From: JAXGMV01 sp040768445
GTDB taxonomy: Bacteria; Chloroflexota; Anaerolineae; Anaerolineales; Anaerolineaceae
Direction: 5' to 3'
NCBI GenBank assembly: GCA_040768445.1
Contig: JAXGMV010000001.1
Span: 1,922,001 to 1,986,000, forward strand
Length of the DNA: 64,000 nucleotides
The position numbers and the translations under genes are program-made. Position 1 is the stretch's first letter. Every line of letters starts with the position of its first letter. This document shows, piece after piece, positions 9,568 to 18,083 of the stretch. A model generated the notes under the pieces. That model made no database searches. It worked only from the letters and a program-made list of their open reading frames with translations, and was not told the DNA's origin.

Positions 9568-10494
9568 TTACGAGAAAAACACCTTTTTCGGCTGCCATTC
9601 CATTGATTCTTCGACAAACTCCAACAATGCCACCAGTTCTCCCTGTAGAGATATGCCCCTGGCAAGGTTTGCACTCTGCTGTTCTGCTGGGACACGATGC
9701 CCATGTCTCACTGCGTCGATTTGCTCGTCAGTTAATTCAACCGCAGGCCAGTCAGAAAGTGCTTCAGCCGCTGGGATTAAGTATTGATACCATGTTCCAT
9801 TTTCGAAGCTTTCGCGCAGTTTTCGTAAAGGCACAGCATCCCGCAGAGTAAACCTGCCGGATTTTGTCCTGCGCAGACCGATCAAGTGCGCCCCAGTCCC
9901 CAATTTCTTGCCAAGGTCATAGGCAAGAGATCGAACGTAGGTTCCTGAAGAACAGTAAACATCGATCACTGCCTCAGGCGGATCCCATTCTAATAATTCA
10001 AGGCTGTAAACATTGATCAGCCGAGGCTCGAGGTCAACCTCTGTACCCTCACGGGCTAGTTCATATGCTTTTCTGCCTTTAATTTTAACTGCAGAGAAAG
10101 GTGGGGGAACTTGCTCGATCTCGCCGACAAAACCTTGCAGGGCTTCGTCAAATTGTGCTTCGGTAATTTCCTCAACCGGTACAAGATCAGTCTGTTCTAT
10201 CTGATCACCTTCTGTATCATAAGTATCAGTGTTGGATCCAAGCTTGAGAATTGCCTGGTAGCGTTTGTCGGACGCTGATACGTATTCGCTCAAGCGAACT
10301 GCCGGCCCAAGCAGTACGACAAGTACGCCTGAAGCGCGTGGATCTAATGTACCGGTATGTCCAGCTCGCTTAATATTGGTTCCCCTGCGAACGATCTGGA
10401 CAATGTCATGGGATGTCAGCCCTACCGGTTTGTCAATAACCAGCACACCAGAAATTGCATTTTGAACATCATTCATAATTTTATTATTATCCAT
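9568..10494 (-). CDS. truB: tRNA pseudouridine(55) synthase
   Basis: Converts U55 in the T-loop of tRNAs to pseudouridine. 308 aa. Catalytic Asp is D51 in HTGTLDPRASGVLVV. The motif KRYQAILKLG and C-terminal PUA-like region (YLIPAAEALSDWPAVELTDE) are present. A second ATG at residue 7 is also possible as start. Lies 33 bp after nrnA in the operon. Confidence 0.95.
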   Translation of the reverse strand: MDNNKIMNDVQNAISGVLVIDKPVGLTSHDIVQIVRRGTNIKRAGHTGTLDPRASGVLVVLLGPAVRLSEYVSASDKRYQAILKLGSNTDTYDTEGDQIEQTDLVPVEEITEAQFDEALQGFVGEIEQVPPPFSAVKIKGRKAYELAREGTEVDLEPRLINVYSLELLEWDPPEAVIDVYCSSGTYVRSLAYDLGKKLGTGAHLIGLRRTKSGRFTLRDAVPLRKLRESFENGTWYQYLIPAAEALSDWPAVELTDEQIDAVRHGHRVPAEQQSANLARGISLQGELVALLEFVEESMEWQPKKVFFS

Positions 10495-10527
10495 GTTTTA
10501 CTCAGGTTCTGTGGTTGACAGGAAAAG

Positions 10528-11508
10528 TCAATTTTCTTCCACAGCATCTACTTGTTGGATGTAAATTTTTGTAGCCTCAATAATTAGTGATTCAATTTCA
10601 CTTAGACTTCCGGAAATCTCAGCCCCCGAAGCACCTGGATGTCCGCCCCCACCAAATTTTACCGCAAGTTTGGATATATCGAGTCCTTTTTTTGCCCGCC
10701 AACTTACTTTTGTGTTGCCATTTTTCTGTTCTATAAAAATTATAGCGACCTGTGCATCTTCAATGCTTGATAGCACATTAATCAGGTCTGCATCATCATT
10801 TCCAGTGTAAGAGGCTGAACTGCGATCTTCAATTGTGAGGTTTGTCCAAACAATGCCATCCTGCCTGCTAATTTTTTGTAATCCTCGCCCCCAAAATTTG
10901 ACTGCCTCAAAGGATCTGGTGTGCAAAGCATTTTCGTACAGCTCAGTTAATCTCCCGCCTTTTTCGAAAAGCTTTCCGGCAATAAAAAGCGTCTCAGCAC
11001 TCATGTTTGATGTGCGAAATCCAAGCGTGTCAGCAACAATGCCTGTCAATAAAGCATCAAGAACTGCCTGTGGGAGAGGATAGCCCCAATCAAAAAGCAT
11101 AATGGCAACGATCATAGCAGTAGCGGGAACTTCTGGCAGTACCAGGTTTACATTCGCAAATAGATCATTGGTGGCGTGATGGTCGATGTTGATATTTACC
11201 GTGCGGGTTTCTAATTGCGGACCCAGCCGGCCCCTATCAGCACAATCAAGGGTGATAAATAGATCTGCCTGGGTATCAATGGGCCGCGTAATCAGCTTGT
11301 AGCCATCAAGAAAGCGATAACTGGAGGGTACCCCATCTGGAAGCACCATCAACACTTGCTTGCCTGCAGCGATAAGACATAATCCTAAACCCAGAAGGGA
11401 TCCAACTGCATCACCATCAGCCTTTTTGTGTGCGGCAAGCATTATTATGTTAGCTTGCTCCACCATGAGCTTTATATCTGAAAAAACCTGGTTATTCTGG
11501 GTCACCAT
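10528..11508 (-). CDS. nrnA: DHH-family nanoRNase / pAp phosphatase
   Basis: Degrades 2-5-nt RNA fragments and dephosphorylates pAp. 326 aa. DHH/DHHA1 architecture: AAHKKADGDAVGS for the first metal motif, TLDCAD, NIDHHAT and the C-terminal GGGGHPGASGA loop. Start is inside the 3' end of rbfA (17-nt overlap), implying translational coupling. NrnA between rbfA and truB is a frequent arrangement in Gram-positive-like operons. Confidence 0.93.
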   Translation of the reverse strand: MVTQNNQVFSDIKLMVEQANIIMLAAHKKADGDAVGSLLGLGLCLIAAGKQVLMVLPDGVPSSYRFLDGYKLITRPIDTQADLFITLDCADRGRLGPQLETRTVNINIDHHATNDLFANVNLVLPEVPATAMIVAIMLFDWGYPLPQAVLDALLTGIVADTLGFRTSNMSAETLFIAGKLFEKGGRLTELYENALHTRSFEAVKFWGRGLQKISRQDGIVWTNLTIEDRSSASYTGNDDADLINVLSSIEDAQVAIIFIEQKNGNTKVSWRAKKGLDISKLAVKFGGGGHPGASGAEISGSLSEIESLIIEATKIYIQQVDAVEEN

Positions 11509-11872
11509 TCTTCTGTTTTTCGGATTCTACCTTTTTCATTTCGGCGAAAACTCTTTCCAATTGTTCAACTTTTTCTGGATGCGAATCCCAGTAAAAACGG
11601 AGCTTGGGAAACGTTCTCAGATCAATTTCCTCTGATAGACGTCGCCTTAGAAAGCCGGTGGCATGTTCAAAGCCTTCAAGGATTTCACCTTTTCTTTCAA
11701 TGCCTTCAATAGCCGAAACATAAATATCCGCATAAGCCAGTTCGCGGTCAACTTTTACATAATTCACATACACACCTGAAAGGCGCGGGTCGCTGATCTC
11801 CTTGAGGAGGATAACTGATAAATCCTGACGGAAGCGGTCAGCTATTCTCTGTAGACGTACTTTGGAGGGCAT
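11492..11872 (-). CDS. rbfA: 30S ribosome-binding factor A
   Basis: Cold-adaptation and 16S rRNA maturation factor. 126 aa, typical length, with the KH-like fold sequence RLQRIADRFRQDLSVILLKE, ISDPRLSGVYVNYVKVDREL and LRTFPKLRFYWD. A GGAG-type ribosome binding site precedes the ATG. It follows infB by 40 bp and overlaps nrnA. Confidence 0.95.
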   Translation of the reverse strand: MPSKVRLQRIADRFRQDLSVILLKEISDPRLSGVYVNYVKVDRELAYADIYVSAIEGIERKGEILEGFEHATGFLRRRLSEEIDLRTFPKLRFYWDSHPEKVEQLERVFAEMKKVESEKQKNGDPE

Positions 11873-11912
11873 TTTATCTCCTTACTTATTCCAACAGGCA
11901 GTAAGATTCTGC

Positions 11913-13691
11913 TTAGTTTACTTTCTCAACATTAAAACATTCTATCAAATCGCCAACTTCAAAAGCATTAAAGTTTCTGAAGGAAATTCCACACTCAAAC
12001 CCTGTCCGCACTTCACGCACATCATCTTTTTCATGCTTAAGTGAGGAGATTTCTCCAGTGTAAACCTCTTCGCCGTTTCTCATGACCCGGGCACGACCGT
12101 TTCGTCTCAGTTCACCGTTTAACACCTTACAGCCCGCGATATTACCAACTTTTGTAATTTTGAACACTGCCAGAACTTCAGCAGTTCCAAGTTTGATCTC
12201 ACGAAATTCTGGCTCAAGCATGCCTTTGACAGCCTTCTCAAGATCGTCTAATAAACGGTAGATGATGTTGTACAGCCGGATTGACACACCTTCTGTCTCA
12301 GCCAACTTCTTTGATGCAGGGTCAGCCTGAACGTTGAAACCCACAACAATAGCGCTTGATGCTGACGCCAGCATGATATCGTTTTCACCGATATTGCCTG
12401 TTTCAGCGTGCAAGATTTTGATTTTTATGTCACCTGAATTCAACTCTTCAATGGATTTGGTCAGCGGCTCAAGCGATCCCTGAACGTCTGCTTTAATGAT
12501 CATGCGCAGTTCCTGCACATCGCCAGATTGGTAATTCTTGAACAAGTCTTCAAGCGAGACTTTTAATTCAGGTGTGGCTGATTGAGCGACCTTCAGCTGA
12601 TTTTCACTAACAACTACCCGCGCTTCTTTTTCACTGGCATAAACCCTGAAGATATCTCCTGCGCGCGGAACGTCATTTAGCCCCATTACTCTTACCGGGG
12701 TTGACGGCTCTGCCTTACGGATTTTTTTACCGCGATAGTCAAACATGGCGCGTATTCTACCAGTTGAGTTACCAGCCAGAATGATACTACCTGACTCCAG
12801 AGTTCCATTTTGAACCAACAGGGTGGCTTCAACGCCATGTGCCCGGTCAACCTGGGCTTCAATGACAGTACCAAGTACTTTCCCCTGTGGGTTTGCCAAG
12901 ATTTCGATGTTATCGGCTACCAGGAGGATAGCCTCGAGAAGGTCTTGAATGCCCTTTTTCTGCTTTGCAGAGACCGGAACAACAATGGTATCGCCTTCCC
13001 AATCATCAGGAACCAGGCCGGCTTCTGAAAGCTGACGCTTGGTATAGTCAGGGTTTGCATCCTGTTTATCAATTTTGTTTAGCGCAACTATGATCGGTGT
13101 TTTAGCAGCTTTTGCATGAGCAATAGCCTCTTTTGTTTGAGGCATCACGCCATCATCAGCTGCGACCACCAGCACAACAATATCAGCACCCTGGGCTCCC
13201 CTGGCGCGCATAGCAGTGAAAGCCGCATGTCCCGGGGTATCTAAGAAAGTGATGGTTTTTCCATGATGCTCAACCTGGTATGCACCAATATGCTGGGTAA
13301 TACCACCAGCCTCACCGGCTGCAACGTCAGTATGGCGGATTGCATCGAGCAGAGTTGTTTTTCCATGATCGACATGACCAAGGATTGTTACAACCGGAGG
13401 TCGACTTTGTAATTTATTCTTATCTTCCCCCTGAATGATTCTCTTCCAGAAAGGGATCTCTCCCTCATCAACAAGTTCTTCTGAAATGTCGCTTTCGAGG
13501 GTGGTCTCCAGGTTAAATTCTGAAGCGACGATTGACGCAGTGTCAAAATCAACAACCTGGTTGATATTTGCCATCACACCGTTGGACATTAATATTTTAA
13601 TGACTTGAATGGGGCTTGCTTCAAGGCGTTTCGCTAATTCGCGAACAGTTATATTTACTGGCAGTTCAAGCACTTTATTTGTATCACTCAT
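11913..13691 (-). CDS. infB: Translation initiation factor IF-2
   Basis: GTPase that brings fMet-tRNA to the 30S subunit and promotes subunit joining. 592 aa, a short form: the variable N-terminal extension is nearly absent and the protein opens with an IF2_N domain (ITVRELAKRLEASPIQVIKI). The GTPase motifs are GHVDHGKTTLLD, GGITQHIGAYQ, DTPGHAAF, NKIDKQD and a final VSAK. Ribosome binding site GGGAGG is well placed. A 161-bp gap separates it from ylxR with no credible gene in it. Confidence 0.97.
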   Translation of the reverse strand: MSDTNKVLELPVNITVRELAKRLEASPIQVIKILMSNGVMANINQVVDFDTASIVASEFNLETTLESDISEELVDEGEIPFWKRIIQGEDKNKLQSRPPVVTILGHVDHGKTTLLDAIRHTDVAAGEAGGITQHIGAYQVEHHGKTITFLDTPGHAAFTAMRARGAQGADIVVLVVAADDGVMPQTKEAIAHAKAAKTPIIVALNKIDKQDANPDYTKRQLSEAGLVPDDWEGDTIVVPVSAKQKKGIQDLLEAILLVADNIEILANPQGKVLGTVIEAQVDRAHGVEATLLVQNGTLESGSIILAGNSTGRIRAMFDYRGKKIRKAEPSTPVRVMGLNDVPRAGDIFRVYASEKEARVVVSENQLKVAQSATPELKVSLEDLFKNYQSGDVQELRMIIKADVQGSLEPLTKSIEELNSGDIKIKILHAETGNIGENDIMLASASSAIVVGFNVQADPASKKLAETEGVSIRLYNIIYRLLDDLEKAVKGMLEPEFREIKLGTAEVLAVFKITKVGNIAGCKVLNGELRRNGRARVMRNGEEVYTGEISSLKHEKDDVREVRTGFECGISFRNFNAFEVGDLIECFNVEKVN

Positions 13692-13852
13692 ATTTTACCT
13701 CCCAGGAAAAGCGTTATTTATTTAACGCATCCTTAATATTTCTTACTGTGGTAAAGCCGGCATTTAATGGTGAACTCCGACTTTATGAGCGATATATTGA
13801 GGTGCTTGTTTACGCTTTCATCTTCATGTGCTTCCTATGCAAAGGGTGAATG

Positions 13853-14155
13853 TCAGTCATCCGCAGGGTCTTCTTCTGGAAGGCTTTGCATATATGAATT
13901 TAAAAACGCCAAATCTTTCTCGTTAATATCGCTTCTCAATCCACGGGAAAGCGCACCTTTGAGTCCAACTTCCCAGCAGGATCGTTTTTGGTGCAGGTAT
14001 ACACCGCGGCCATTCAACTTTCCTGTAGGGTCAATAACCACACCATCGGGTGTCCTCACTATACGGATCAGAGACCTCTTCGGCAGTACTTCTCTGCAGC
14101 CCACACAAGACCTCTGTGGGATATGCCTGGTGCGTTTTCCCGTCTTCTTTACCAC
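13853..14155 (-). CDS. ylxR: YlxR family RNA-binding protein (DUF448)
   Basis: Small nucleic-acid-binding protein conserved between nusA and infB; the family is linked to RNA binding and rnpB regulation. 100 aa with RSCVGCREVLPKRSLIRIVR and GKLNGRGVYLH, the family's two hallmark blocks. It begins 14 bp after the nusA stop. Confidence 0.93.
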   Translation of the reverse strand: MVKKTGKRTRHIPQRSCVGCREVLPKRSLIRIVRTPDGVVIDPTGKLNGRGVYLHQKRSCWEVGLKGALSRGLRSDINEKDLAFLNSYMQSLPEEDPADD

Positions 14156-14169
14156 TTTACATTATCTCT

Positions 14170-16158
14170 TTATATATCCCAATCCCAGCCGCCGTCGCCA
14201 GTCTTGTGTTTTTTCTTAACCACAAAAGCGTTGGCTTCAGGATCAAATTCAACTTCTCTACTCTTCTTCTTCTTTTTCTTCTTCTTTTTCTTACCGACTT
14301 CGTCAGTTGTTACTTCGCCTTCTTCTTCATCTTCATCGAATGCAGTCTCGGGAATATCCTGTGCTTTGAGGCTGAACAGTTCGTCAAATGAAGGTTCTTC
14401 TTCAGCAACTTCTTCAACAACAGGTTCAACAGTTTCAGGTTCTTCCTGTTCAAGAGATACAGTTACAGGTTCCACAACTACTTCCTGTGACGGCTCTTCA
14501 GCAGGTACAGTTTCATCTTCTGTGATTGCTGCCGTACTGATTTCAGCGATCTCCACAGCTGTCTCTTCAAGCAATGGCTCTTCCTCTTGTTCAACAACTG
14601 CTTCAGTTTCAGTTTCCTGTTCTTTTTCCGCCTGGGCTGTTGCATTGATCTTTTCAATGATTGGCATGACTTCATCCATCAGGTGGTTGATTTCTGTCAT
14701 TGCCCTTGGACCAATGCCCTGCAGTTTTAAGATCTCATCAGGGTCTTTTTTGACCTGAAGAACAAGATCTCCAAGAGAAGCATAACCTGCTTCTTGTAGA
14801 ATGTAAGTTACATGCTCGGGTAAACCGCTGTCAATGATACTCTTCTCAAACAAGTAATCAGGAAGTTCTGACCTGATTTGAGCTGTAACAGTATCCACAG
14901 CTTTTTTCACAGCCGGTTTGAGGCGTGAAGATATTTTCCTTTCAACCCTGTCAATAAACTGGGCAATTTGGTCAAATTCTTCGGGCATCAAAGGACGCCC
15001 TTCTGCGCGTTTGGCTAATAACTGTTGAATTAGAGGAATGAAGGCTGTCTCATTTGAAGCAATATCAGCGTAGCTTTCATCTGTCAGCAGTTTACGCAGC
15101 GAATCTGCTGCTGCTTCAGATATGCTCTTGATATCAATTCTCCAGCCTGTAAGTTTAGCAGCCAGGCGGGCATTTTGTCCATCACGTCCAATTGCCAGGC
15201 TCAGCTGGTCTTCTGGAACTACCACAGTGGCTGTTTTACCACTCGTTTCCAGCTCATTCAGGTAAACTCCGCTAACTCTTGCGGGGCTGATAGCTTTAGA
15301 AATGAAGATCGATGGGTCAGGATTCCATTCAATTACATCAATTTTTTCATCGTGAAGTTCACGGACGATGGTCTGAATGCGTACACCACGAATACCGACG
15401 CATGCTCCAACCGGGTCAATGCCAGATTGTGTAGCAGAAACGGCTACCTTTGCGCGCTCACCGGGCTCACGTGCAATTGAGCGAATCTCGACGATGCCGT
15501 GATAAATCTCAGGTACTTCGTTTTCAAGCAGCCTGCGTAGAAAGTCACGGTGAGTTCGCGAAAGGATAATTTGTGGCCCACGCGGACTGTCTTTAACTTC
15601 GGCGATGAGTGAGCGAACACGATCATGAATCCTAAAGCGCTCACCCGGGATCATATCTTTACGAGACATGCTGCCTTCGGCACGTAACTCCAGCCCAATT
15701 GTCAGGCCCTGTGAATTACTGGCTTGAACAATGCCGCTGACGATTTCCCCAAGCTGTTTTTGGTAATATTCCAGTTGGGCCTGTCTTTCAGCATCTCTAA
15801 TACGCTGCTGGATGACCTGTCTGGCAGTTTGGGCTGCGACGCGGCCGAAGTCACTGGGTGTGCTTTCAACAGCCACCATACTGCCAAGCTCTGCAGCAGG
15901 ATTGACTTTTTTTGCTTCAGCAAGTGTTACTTCTGTTCGTTCATCTTCAACGACGTCAACAACTTCTTTTTCAGCAAAAATGATGACTTTACCAGTCTCC
16001 GGATCAATTTTTGCAGTGACTTCCTGCGCAGTGGATGCATTAACAGCTCTGCGATAAGCAGAAACCATTGCAGATTCCAATGCTGCAAGGATTACCTCTT
16101 TGGGTAATTGTTTTTCTTCAAGCACTTCATTGAATGCGAGAACAAATTCGTTCTTCAT
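14170..16158 (-). CDS. nusA: Transcription termination/antitermination factor NusA, long C-terminal form
   Basis: Binds RNA polymerase and controls pausing, termination and antitermination. The ATG at 16158 (MKNEFVLAFNEVLEEK) matches the family start and has AAGGA upstream; an open frame to 16221 is not part of the gene. 662 aa versus about 350-500 usual. N-terminal RNAP-binding domain, S1 and two KH domains (DPVGACVGIRGVRIQ, AIGRDGQNARLAAKLTGW) are followed by an HhH-like segment (LQGIGPRAMTEI). A Glu-rich acidic stretch, a run of ten lysines and a final GGWDWDI complete it. The extension is low complexity and probably disordered. First gene of the operon; no rimP upstream. Confidence 0.95.
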   Translation of the reverse strand: MKNEFVLAFNEVLEEKQLPKEVILAALESAMVSAYRRAVNASTAQEVTAKIDPETGKVIIFAEKEVVDVVEDERTEVTLAEAKKVNPAAELGSMVAVESTPSDFGRVAAQTARQVIQQRIRDAERQAQLEYYQKQLGEIVSGIVQASNSQGLTIGLELRAEGSMSRKDMIPGERFRIHDRVRSLIAEVKDSPRGPQIILSRTHRDFLRRLLENEVPEIYHGIVEIRSIAREPGERAKVAVSATQSGIDPVGACVGIRGVRIQTIVRELHDEKIDVIEWNPDPSIFISKAISPARVSGVYLNELETSGKTATVVVPEDQLSLAIGRDGQNARLAAKLTGWRIDIKSISEAAADSLRKLLTDESYADIASNETAFIPLIQQLLAKRAEGRPLMPEEFDQIAQFIDRVERKISSRLKPAVKKAVDTVTAQIRSELPDYLFEKSIIDSGLPEHVTYILQEAGYASLGDLVLQVKKDPDEILKLQGIGPRAMTEINHLMDEVMPIIEKINATAQAEKEQETETEAVVEQEEEPLLEETAVEIAEISTAAITEDETVPAEEPSQEVVVEPVTVSLEQEEPETVEPVVEEVAEEEPSFDELFSLKAQDIPETAFDEDEEEGEVTTDEVGKKKKKKKKKKSREVEFDPEANAFVVKKKHKTGDGGWDWDI

Positions 16159-16196
16159 CCGTTCCTTACTCCATATATATGTTCGTATTATGCAGA

Positions 16197-16217
16197 AAAG
16201 TGGGGCAGGCCCACTTT
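16197..16217 (-). promoter_or_regulatory. Hairpin in the nusA 5' untranslated region
   Basis: AAAGTGGG and CCCACTTT flank a 5-nt loop, 39 bp upstream of the nusA ATG and downstream of its predicted promoter. It could be a leader hairpin through which NusA regulates itself, but no T run follows, so it is not a classical terminator. Confidence 0.4.
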
Positions 16218-16254
16218 CCAATGCTTTCTGCGATCTTTGGTTACAGCAATCAGG

Positions 16255-16283
16255 ATATTATCATAACTTAATAAAAATTGCAA
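16255..16283 (-). promoter_or_regulatory. Probable promoter of the nusA-infB operon
   Basis: Minus-strand TTGCAA (16278-16283), 17 bp, TAATAT (16255-16260). This is the best sigma70-like pair in the 258-bp gap between nusA and the divergent GH13 gene. An 11-bp tandem repeat, TTAGCGGTGGA twice (16287-16308), abuts the upstream side of the -35 box. On the other strand a TATAAT at 16347-16352 may serve the GH13 gene but lacks a good -35. No rimP or other gene is in this gap. Confidence 0.55.
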
Positions 16284-16416
16284 GCATTAGCGGTGGATTA
16301 GCGGTGGATGCAGCTGATTTTCCATGCAATTATTTCCAACTCTTCATATAATACATCAATGAGCCTGGTTTTTAAAAATTTTGAAAAAATGAGGAAATCG
16401 ACAGGAGTGTTTTGAT

Positions 16417-18024
16417 ATGACGGATGCAAATTTGTGGTGGAAACACGGTGTCATCTATCAAATTTATCCAAGGTCATTTAAGGACAGCAATGGTGATGGC
16501 ATTGGTGACTTGCGTGGAATCATTGAGAAAATAGAGTATCTCTCTAACCTTGGAATTGATGCAATCTGGCTGTCACCAATCAACCCCAGCCCTGATGTAG
16601 ATTTTGGATATGACGTCAGTGATTACTGTGCAATCGACCCAAAGTTTGGAACAATGGACGATTTTAACAACCTGCTTGATACTGCTCATCAGTACGGTAT
16701 CCGGGTTATTCTCGACCTTGTCCTGAACCACACCTCTGACCAGCATGCCTGGTTCGTTGAATCAAAAAAATCCCGCGATAATCCCTACCATGATTGGTAC
16801 CTGTGGCGTGACGGTAAAGGCGGTGGCCCACCAAATAACTGGCAATCCTGGTTTGGTGGAAAGGGTTGGGAATACAGCCCCGAACGTCAGCAGTATTACT
16901 TTCACATGTTTTACAAACAACAGCCCGATTTGAACTGGCGAAATGACCATGTTCGCAGTGCCATGCTGAATGTTTTTGATTTTTGGCTTCAAAAGGGTGT
17001 CGATGGTTTCAGGTTGGATGTGTTCAATGCGTATTTTAAACATTTAGACATGCCTGATCATGAAAAGAAGTTCGGATTGAGGGGGTTTGATCGTCAAAAA
17101 CATGTGTATGATTTTGACCAGCCAGAAATGATCCCGCTGCTGGAAGAGATACGCTCACTCACTGATAGATTCAGGGAAAGATACCTGGTGGGCGAAACAT
17201 TTTTAAGCTCACCAGAAAAAACAGCAACTTACAGTTCTGACAAATTGCTGCATGCTGCCTTCAACTTTAATTTTTTACACTCAAAATGGGATGCCCAAAG
17301 TATCAGCAATCAGATAAAAATGTGGGATTCGATCATGGGCGATAACAGATGGCCAACATGGGTTCTGAACAACCACGACAACCCTCGCTCAGCTACCAGG
17401 TACAAAGATAACGATGAAGATAAAAAGTTGAAAGCAGCAGCTGTTATTTTACTGACACTACGGGGAACCCCATTTATATATTATGGTGAAGAGATTGGCA
17501 TGCGTGATATCCCCGTGCGTTACAGCCAAATTAAAGATCAAGTTGGCTGGCGTTACTGGCCGCTTTTCAAGGGACGCGATGGCTGCCGTTCACCCATGCA
17601 GTGGAATAATGACACCAATGCCGGGTTCGGTTCAGGTAGTCCATGGCTGCCAGTTAACAAGAACTTTCACACCAGGAATGTGGCACTTCAACAGGATGAC
17701 CCGAACTCATTGTTCAATGTATATAAGCAGGTTTTACATCTAAGGAAGCAGCATGCATGTTTATTTGGTGGTGCTTTTGAAATGCATACTAATGGGAATA
17801 AAAATGTACTTGGTTTCTTCAGATCCGCTGAAAATGAAAAAGCGCTAATAGTAGTAAATTTTTCTTCGTCCAGCCAGGTATACGACATTGAAACTGACCA
17901 TCAAGACGGTGACCGTTATCTTGCTTACAGCACTGAAGGATATCAAAGTAGTGATACAGTTGAGAGGGTAATCAGCTTAGCACCATATGAAGCGAAAATA
18001 TTAATTATTCCAGTAAATCGATAG
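16417..18024 (+). CDS. GH13 alpha-glucosidase (oligo-1,6-glucosidase type)
   Basis: Cytoplasmic retaining alpha-glucosidase acting on short alpha-glucans or isomalto-oligosaccharides. 535 aa, usual for GH13 alpha-glucosidases; no signal peptide. Catalytic triad visible: nucleophile D201 in GVDGFRLDVF, acid/base E260 in LVGETFLS, and D321 in NNHDNPRSA. The N-terminal GVIYQIYPRSFKDSNGDGIG and DLVLNHTSDQH complete the barrel signature. Ribosome binding site GACAGGAG precedes the ATG. Stand-alone gene, divergent from nusA, ending in a bidirectional terminator. Exact substrate (maltose, isomaltose or trehalose-related) cannot be read from sequence. Confidence 0.93.
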   Translation: MTDANLWWKHGVIYQIYPRSFKDSNGDGIGDLRGIIEKIEYLSNLGIDAIWLSPINPSPDVDFGYDVSDYCAIDPKFGTMDDFNNLLDTAHQYGIRVILDLVLNHTSDQHAWFVESKKSRDNPYHDWYLWRDGKGGGPPNNWQSWFGGKGWEYSPERQQYYFHMFYKQQPDLNWRNDHVRSAMLNVFDFWLQKGVDGFRLDVFNAYFKHLDMPDHEKKFGLRGFDRQKHVYDFDQPEMIPLLEEIRSLTDRFRERYLVGETFLSSPEKTATYSSDKLLHAAFNFNFLHSKWDAQSISNQIKMWDSIMGDNRWPTWVLNNHDNPRSATRYKDNDEDKKLKAAAVILLTLRGTPFIYYGEEIGMRDIPVRYSQIKDQVGWRYWPLFKGRDGCRSPMQWNNDTNAGFGSGSPWLPVNKNFHTRNVALQQDDPNSLFNVYKQVLHLRKQHACLFGGAFEMHTNGNKNVLGFFRSAENEKALIVVNFSSSSQVYDIETDHQDGDRYLAYSTEGYQSSDTVERVISLAPYEAKILIIPVNR

Positions 18025-18036
18025 TCACTTGAATAA

Positions 18037-18070
18037 AAACAGCAGGAGAGACCGATCTCTCCTGCTGTTT
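18037..18070. terminator. Bidirectional terminator between GH13 and Ldh genes
   Basis: AAACAGCAGGAGAGA and TCTCTCCTGCTGTTT form a perfect 15-bp stem with a 4-nt loop between two convergent genes. Confidence 0.93.
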
Positions 18071-18083
18071 CATTGGTTGTTGT

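Noticed and set aside
13692..13852. Small gene between ylxR and infB (16-codon ATG frame at the ylxR stop)
   Set aside because: No ribosome binding site and no resemblance to the L7Ae-like protein sometimes found there; more likely spacer.
14050..14758. Long open frames on the plus strand opposite nusA
   Set aside because: They mirror the repetitive Glu/Lys codons of the NusA tail, give Ser/Phe-rich low-complexity peptides and have no ribosome binding site.
16159..16221. 21-residue N-terminal extension of NusA
   Set aside because: The family start is MKNEF at 16158 with its own ribosome binding site; the extension would overlap the leader hairpin.
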